Source: Paracoccaceae bacterium
GTDB taxonomy: Bacteria; Pseudomonadota; Alphaproteobacteria; Rhodobacterales; Rhodobacteraceae
NCBI GenBank assembly: GCA_015487255.1
Contig: WFQA01000218.1
Span: 1 to 6,668, forward strand
Direction: 5' to 3'
Length of the DNA stretch: 6,668 nucleotides
Shown: in pieces, positions 5,126-6,668 of the stretch
Layout: each line of letters begins with the position of its first letter
Position numbering within the stretch: position 1 is the first letter of the stretch
Position numbers and translations under genes: made by a program
The notes under the pieces: generated by a model
Databases searched by the model: none
Told to the model about the DNA's origin: nothing
The model's input: the letters and a program-made list of their open reading frames with translations, nothing else

Positions 5126-5748
5126 AACTTTACTGCTTTGCTCAATCCGGCAATGCCTACAAAGTCGCCAATTATCTCAATGTGACCGGTACGCCATGGG
5201 AAGAAAAATTTGTCGATTTTTTCAAAGGTGAGACCCGCAGCCCCGAATACCGCGCCATCAACGAAATGGGTGAGGTGCCGGTGCTGGTTGATGGGGATGT
5301 AACCCTGAGCCAATCCGGCGCAATCCTTGATTATCTGATTGAAATAACCGGCCACTATGCCCCGGCGCCGGGCGACAAAAACGAAGTGCTGCGCTGGGTA
5401 TTGTGGGATAATCACAAAGGCTCCAGCCAATGGGGCATGACCCGTTTTCTTGCCAATTTTCTGTCGGAAAAGCATCGCAACCCCGAGGTGATCAGCTTCA
5501 TGCAGGGCCGCTGCAAAGCCGCATTACAGGTGCTGGAAAACCATCTTGAGGGCCGCGAGTGGATCGTGGGCAACACCCCCACCGCCGCCGATTTTTCATG
5601 TAGCTCTTATCTGTTTTACGATGAACCCTTTGGCATGGACCGCGCCAAACTCCCCAATATCGAGCGCTGGCTGGACAACATCCGCCAGCTTCCCAACTGG
5701 AAACACCCTTATGATTTGATGCAGGGCCACCCCCTGCCCAAAAGTTAA
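5122..5748 (+). CDS. Glutathione S-transferase family protein
   Basis: This 208-residue cytosolic protein has an N-terminal thioredoxin-like domain (about 1-75) and an all-helical C-terminal domain (about 85-200). MKLYCFAQSGNAYKV opens the first strand and helix, with Ser9 in the usual Ser/Tyr catalytic position and Cys5 nearby. EVPVL (51-55) supplies the cis-proline Pro53 that contacts the glutathione backbone. SQSGAI (63-68) supplies the residues that bind the gamma-glutamyl group. WIVGNTPTAADFS near 147-159 is the conserved N-capping box of the second domain. Such enzymes add glutathione to electrophiles or reduce peroxides. Its place between a dehydrogenase and a thiolase suggests a job with beta-oxidation by-products, but no specific substrate can be named. 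AGGAG (5110-5114) lies 7 bases before the ATG, and its stop is 12 bases before the thiolase. Length is normal for the family. Confidence 0.92.
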   Translation: MKLYCFAQSGNAYKVANYLNVTGTPWEEKFVDFFKGETRSPEYRAINEMGEVPVLVDGDVTLSQSGAILDYLIEITGHYAPAPGDKNEVLRWVLWDNHKGSSQWGMTRFLANFLSEKHRNPEVISFMQGRCKAALQVLENHLEGREWIVGNTPTAADFSCSSYLFYDEPFGMDRAKLPNIERWLDNIRQLPNWKHPYDLMQGHPLPKS

Positions 5749-5760
5749 CCGGAGGATATT

Positions 5761-6668
5761 ATGACCGAAGCCTATATCTATGACGCCGTGCGCTCCCCGC
5801 GCGGCAAGGGCCGCAAGGATGGATCGCTGAACGAGGTCACATCGCTGCGCCTTTCAGCCGACATTCTCAACGCGCTGGCCAAGCGCAACAACCTTGACAC
5901 CGAAGCGGTGGAGGATGTGATCTGGGGCAATGTCACGCAAGTGATGGAGCAAGGCGGCTGCCTTGCCCGCTCTGCCGTACTGCTGTCGGATTATGCCGAG
6001 AGCGTGCCGGGGCTTTCCATCAACCGTTTTTGCGCGTCAGGCATGGAGGCCACCAATCTGGGTGCCATGCAGGTGCGCGGCGGGGCCGGGCAGGCTTATG
6101 TGACCGGCGGGGTTGAAATGATGAGCCGGGTGCCGATGGGCTCGGACGGGGCCGCCGTGGCGGTGGACCCGGAGCTGGCCAATAAAATTTACTTCGTGCC
6201 GCAAGGCATTTCAGCCGATATCATCGCCACCGAATACGGTTTCTCGCGCGAGGATGTGGATGCTTATGCCATGGAATCCCAGCGCCGCGCCAAGGTGGCG
6301 CAGGATGAGGGCCGGTTTGACAGGTCCCTGATCACCATCAAGGACCGCAACGGGCTGACCATTCTGGACCGCGACGAGTTCCCCCGCCCGGGCACCGATA
6401 TGCAATCGCTTGGCGGGCTGAAAGCCGCATTCAGGGATATCGGCGAGAGCATGCCGGGGTTTGACGCGGTGGCGCTGCTCAAATACCCGCATCTGGAGAA
6501 GATCAACCATGTGCACCATGCCGGGAATTCGTCGGGCATTGTGGACGGGGCGGCGGCCATTCTGGTTGGCTCAAAAGAGTTTGGCGAGAAATACGGGCTG
6601 AAGCCCCGTGCGCGCATCCGCGCCACTGCCAAGATCGGCTCGGACCCGACCATCAACCTGACCGGCCC
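5761..6668 (+). CDS. Acetyl-CoA C-acyltransferase (thiolase), FadA-like, truncated by right edge
   Basis: The first 302 codons of a thiolase, open to the window end; the family is about 390-405 residues. It begins MTEAYIYDAVRSPRGKGRKD, typical of degradative thiolases that cleave 3-ketoacyl-CoA with CoA to give acetyl-CoA and a shortened acyl-CoA. Cys91 in SINRFCASGMEA is the acyl-accepting nucleophile. VTGGVEMMSRVP (about 114-125) and HHAGNSSGIVDGAAA (about 252-266) are conserved family segments. The catalytic GHP histidine and the second cysteine would lie beyond the edge, so activity cannot be confirmed here. GGAGGA (5751-5756) precedes the ATG. In related operons a FadB/FadJ-type hydratase-dehydrogenase follows, which would complete the cycle; that is expected, not seen. 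A biosynthetic acetoacetyl-CoA thiolase is the main alternative, made less likely by the dehydrogenases upstream. Confidence 0.92.
   Translation, partial: MTEAYIYDAVRSPRGKGRKDGSLNEVTSLRLSADILNALAKRNNLDTEAVEDVIWGNVTQVMEQGGCLARSAVLLSDYAESVPGLSINRFCASGMEATNLGAMQVRGGAGQAYVTGGVEMMSRVPMGSDGAAVAVDPELANKIYFVPQGISADIIATEYGFSREDVDAYAMESQRRAKVAQDEGRFDRSLITIKDRNGLTILDRDEFPRPGTDMQSLGGLKAAFRDIGESMPGFDAVALLKYPHLEKINHVHHAGNSSGIVDGAAAILVGSKEFGEKYGLKPRARIRATAKIGSDPTINLTG

Overview
The window looks like chromosomal DNA from an alphaproteobacterium, most likely a member of the Rhodobacterales. The grounds are the high GC content, the codon use, the protein sequences, and an intergenic CCTCCGGCGGGAG motif followed by TATTT that I recall as frequent in that order. 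No database search was possible, so this is recognition only. No tRNA, rRNA, CRISPR array, insertion sequence or phage gene was seen.

Left side, minus strand: the first 46 codons of a DinF-type MATE efflux transporter run off the left edge (1-140). They start at a GTG with a good ribosome binding site and have a likely sigma-70 promoter of their own (205-233). A gap of 256 bases with two abutting hairpins (333-382) separates this gene from two tandem, paralogous PaaI-type hotdog thioesterases (397-876 and 873-1298). The thioesterases overlap by an ATGA and are probably translationally coupled.

Centre: a divergent intergenic region (1299-1556) carries two nearly identical copies of a palindromic ATTACGTTAACGT element just upstream of a MerR-family regulator (1557-1955). 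They are likely operators for that regulator, which resembles the LiuR group that controls acyl-CoA and branched-chain amino-acid catabolism.

Right side, plus strand: merR is followed closely by a 592-aa acyl-CoA dehydrogenase of the FadE/DmdC type with a C-terminal extension (1965-3743), a 384-aa LCAD-type acyl-CoA dehydrogenase (3747-4901), a glutathione S-transferase (5122-5748) and the first 302 codons of a FadA-like thiolase (5761 to the right edge). Spacings are 3 to 12 bases, except for 220 bases between the second dehydrogenase and the GST. That gap is packed with inverted repeats and is also open as a 74-codon frame.

Together the genes suggest a regulated fatty-acid or acyl-CoA beta-oxidation operon: dehydrogenases for the first step, thiolase for the last, and thioesterases that could release CoA from stalled or excess intermediates. 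A hydratase/3-hydroxyacyl-CoA dehydrogenase gene is expected just beyond the right edge but is not visible. The least ordinary items are the paired operators, the palindrome-rich insert in the operon, the two dehydrogenases with the catalytic glutamate at different positions, and the GST of unexplained role.
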